Assembly (NCBI GenBank): GCA_003864495.1
Contig: ML133457.1
Span: 2,500,001 to 2,564,000, forward strand
Source of the DNA: Nemopilema nomurai
Lineage: Eukaryota > Cnidaria > Scyphozoa > Rhizostomeae > Rhizostomatidae
Reading direction: 5' to 3'
DNA length: 64,000 bases
In this document: positions 60,801 to 64,000 of the stretch, one piece after another
How the letters are laid out: the number at the start of each line of letters is the position of its first letter
Position numbering within the stretch: the stretch's first letter is position 1
Position numbers and translations under genes: made by a program
Notes under the pieces: generated by a model
What the model saw: only the letters and a program-made list of their open reading frames with translations
Databases searched by the model: none
Told to the model about the DNA's origin: nothing

Positions 60801-63794
60801 TTATTCTCTGCTATACTCCAGAAGCACAATTTAATATTCTTGACATCCGCTTAAATCAGACTGTGCGCAAGCAAGTAACGAGAACAGCTCTCTTAACAGT
60901 TGAAAATCTATGGTTCGATTAAATTTTCCATTCATGGTCGGACTAGAACAATATTTAAATAGCGCCACCTGAACCAAAGTCAGAAAATCGTTTCGCATTG
61001 ACATGATAATGAATAGATAAGTTACGCAATCAATTCAAAGATCGTGAGGTATTAATAAAGGTATCTTTAATTGAGATTTGATTTCATTCACCATTGCAAA
61101 TGATGCCCTACGAAAAGGGAACAACCGATTCAAACATCAATCTTTTGATTACTTGTATTTTTTACGAAAAAACCTGCTCATTAAAGACCATATTCATTGT
61201 TGCATGAATGCAAATCGATTTCTGCCGGTTTCTCCTTATTCTTAAAATCCCTCCATACTGTATACTTAAAATGCTGTAAACTACACGAAAAGGCTTACCA
61301 CATGAATAACCTCCTAACCAATAATATTCACTTCCTCGCTTCTTATGTAGGAAGTGGTTGAGAAAGGCCAACGAGGTCTTGAAAACGAGGCGAACGTTTA
61401 TTCAAAAGCCGTTAACAAAATTAATTGGATCAATGCAATTATCGATACTACGCCATAATTTAGATTTTCGTCTTCTGTAAAGATTTCAACTTAAAACAAA
61501 ACAGGGGCGCGTGTGTGCATGCCTTCGCTTTCCCGAAGTTGAAAGCTGCTTCAGCAATGCTATAATATGCATGCGCACCATCTTGCAAAACATGTCTTCC
61601 ATGATCTACTGGGAGGTCAGTGTAGAATTGAACTGAATCAAAGGAATTGCTTAATAAAGGCTTCTCAGTGTTCGATGTATTGGCAAATGGTCATCTAATC
61701 TAGACACAGGGTAGGGAACCCAAGCCCAAACAAGTCGCAACAGAGCATAGATTGCTTTGCTGTTTGCTTTTGAACAAAATAAGTAGTAAGATATAATATA
61801 TAAGATAGCCACCAAAAATTTACCATTTATTTATTTATTCCTACCGGAAAGGACAGCGGTAAAAATCACATTTAATGATTTTCCTCTTGACGAAAAGTGT
61901 TATTTCCATTAAATTTCAACAGATTCCTCATTGCGTCTATGATTCGTCTCCCGAAATAACCATTCATCATATTATCATAACTACCCGATTGAAAGTTCTG
62001 GTCTGGTGACAGAATGGGAATAAAAATTAACGCAAAAAGTGTGCGTTGGAAGCAGGATTACAAACCGCCTAAAGCACGCACTCTGAAGCAAAGCAAGGCG
62101 GCCAGCTGGTTTCCTTGTAATCAAGCCCTGCCCAGCTCTTGAATGTAAGGAAGCTCCTTTGTTCGCATTCAATTCATTTTAAAAGATAAACTGCCTGTTT
62201 TCATTAAAAAGAATTCACTCTTTGAAATTATCCAGAAAGGCGGTCAAACGTCTTTAAGATAAAGTGTTTCTTTGGTGAGCCTTTCTTCGATTAAATAATA
62301 AATGAGCAAGTTGACGAAGTGGCATAGCTTATTGTGCCTATTCCAATGGCTTCAAGTAATAAAATGCATAAGACTGGTGAATCCCTGTTTCTACACTTTC
62401 AATACCTTTTCAAAGTAGAAAAAACTAACTTAGAACATGCTAACTCATTTAAATCTTGTTTCAAAGAAATGTAAGAATTTTTATGAGCAAGAGTTTTGTA
62501 TGTCAATAAATCTTGGCACATTATGCAAATTTTCTTTTTGCAAACTTTAGCCAGCAGTTAAAGTGAATGGAGAGAGGACAGAAAGCTTGAGGAAAAATTT
62601 GACTTGCCATGAGTCAGTACTCCTTTAAATAACAATGATTGTACAACTATCAGTTGCGTTTAGGTTCCAGGATTTGATAGATAAGTATCCAAGTCATGCA
62701 AACTGCCTCTAGAAGTTGTACAGAAACTACCTAATATTCCTAATTTTCCTATTATATAATAGCCTCAATTATAAAGCTTTTAATTTATTGTCAAAGAAAC
62801 ATTCTACTGTCTCTATAACTCCAGAGCTCCAGCTATGGATGCATTGTAATCACTATAAGAAGATAACAATGAGCTGATAACATGCCATACTGTACAATAG
62901 GGGGCATCTAGGGATATGGCATCTACTAGCCACATGTCAAAGGAGAAATACAAGAGCCCAAGGTAGCTTTCTGGGCAGTGAATGAATCAACGTTGGCAAT
63001 GAGAAGATATAAATGAAAATTATAGCCTCCAATCAAATTCTACTTTCAAGGATACTGATAGATAAAATTATTTAGACCCTTATTCTATTTAAAAACATTA
63101 ATGAAAAAACATAGTAAGAAAGGGAGCTGTCTTCAAAAACCAATCTGATTAACATAGGAAAGTTTAAAATGCTTTTATAAGCACAAACAGTGAAGTGAAT
63201 CATGAAGAATGTGACCTTTTTAATAACACAATCAATGAACTGCAGTTTTCCCTAAAAAAATAACCTGGTGCTTACTTATGACATACTTGCTTGACATATC
63301 AAGAATATGATGAAGGTAAAAATGAGGCATAAGTTTAAGATAAACCTATCATAAAAGTGCAAAAATATTCTGCAGATGGAGTTGTTTGTTGGGCATGTTT
63401 GTTTTTTGGGATACACCATAACAAAATGATTTCAAATTTTGACATTATCAGTAGATAAATAATTAGCTTATTATCAAATCCTTTTTGGGTCACAATGATC
63501 ATTCAGTAAGAACTATCTTGATACCAGTCAGATCACAACCAGTTCATCTCCAATCTACCATGCAGCACATAAAGACTGTTCACACCAGAGACAAGTATTG
63601 AAAAATGTCATAAAAACAAACTTTGTCCAAAAATATGTTCATTACAGTACTTTTTCAATTATCTGACCTGTTCTTCAGCCCTTGCATCTTCAAATTTATT
63701 GCCGAGCACTGGCTCTGCAATTTATTTTTCTTTCTAAATTCATCTATGTTTTGTGGCAAGAAATTGAAGAAGTAGTAGGTAGAAACAAGCAGTC
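57892..63794. other. Intergenic right of the Kv1 gene
   Basis: No gene recognised; only short motif-free frames. Contains a 19-bp repeat at 58001-58057. GC rises slightly at about 61500-61600 and 62050-62150 without an interpretable feature. Confidence 0.45.
58001..58057. repeat. 19-bp tandem repeat, 3 copies
   Basis: CCGAATTTACTACAGGAAA, with one substitution in copy 2 and three changes at the end of copy 3. Confidence 0.9.
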
Positions 63795-64000
63795 AGTGGA
63801 TGGCTCCGTGGTTAGAGACGCTGACTACAGACCCAAGGGTTCAAGTCCCTGGGATGACCAAACTTTCACCCAGAGTGAGGAGAGTTGCCAGCTCTCTATA
63901 ATTCCAGGCATAAGGAATCACAAGGTGTGGTCATATCGAGAGGAAGGACCAGGACACTGCTCGATAAGCTTAAGCTTCTCAGTGTCCTAAAACTACCTTT
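63795..64000 (+). mobile_element. tRNA-derived SINE, cut by the window edge
   Basis: TGGCTCCGTGGTTAGAG (from 63801) is a good pol III A box with D-arm context; AGGGTTCAAGTCCC (about 63836-63849) is a good B box. The spacing is tRNA-like, but there is no proper acceptor stem pairing, so this is a SINE head rather than a tRNA gene. A non-tRNA body follows (containing AGGAAGGACCAGGACACTGC). The 3' end and target duplication are not visible. The 102-codon frame across it is fortuitous. Confidence 0.65.

Overview
This is AT-rich nuclear DNA from an invertebrate animal. Introns with GT-AG borders, a metazoan Shaker-type potassium channel, tRNA-derived SINE sequence at the right edge, many small minisatellites and very low gene density all point that way. 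I lean towards a cnidarian because the left-hand gene has a minicollagen-like ground plan, but nothing here proves the phylum.

Left end (about 0.4-7.4 kb, minus strand). I assemble six exons into one secreted protein of 1031 residues. A 55-nt exon carries the signal peptide. A 2.4-kb exon encodes a cysteine-free, Lys/Glu/Gln/Asn-rich disordered region with a tandem KEGQ block. Two small cysteine exons and two polyproline exons flanked by cysteines follow. All five introns are phase 1, every internal exon is a multiple of three, and the total is exactly 1032 codons. A KR dibasic pair sits directly before the first cysteine cluster. Propeptide, KR, Cys cluster, polyproline and Cys recall cnidarian minicollagens, but no Gly-X-Y collagen domain is present. 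This is the most interesting object in the window.

Middle (about 7.4-51.7 kb). No gene is certain. There are minisatellites, short tandem duplications, a possible MITE and an excess of the palindrome TGACGTCA, two copies of which stand just upstream of TATA-like boxes. Several short open frames bordered by plausible splice sites might be exons of unrecognised genes. The best is a signal-peptide-like N-terminus followed by a CUB-like motif near 31.8-32.1 kb. All of these are low confidence.

Right part (about 52.1-57.8 kb, plus strand). A two-exon Kv1/Shaker channel gene encodes 532 residues: T1, S1-S6, TVGYGD filter, and a charged C-terminus ending in the PDZ ligand ETGV. A 4.1-kb intron splits the coding sequence right after S6. 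The last 6 kb are intergenic, ending in a tRNA-derived SINE cut by the window edge.

The two confident genes have no evident functional link.
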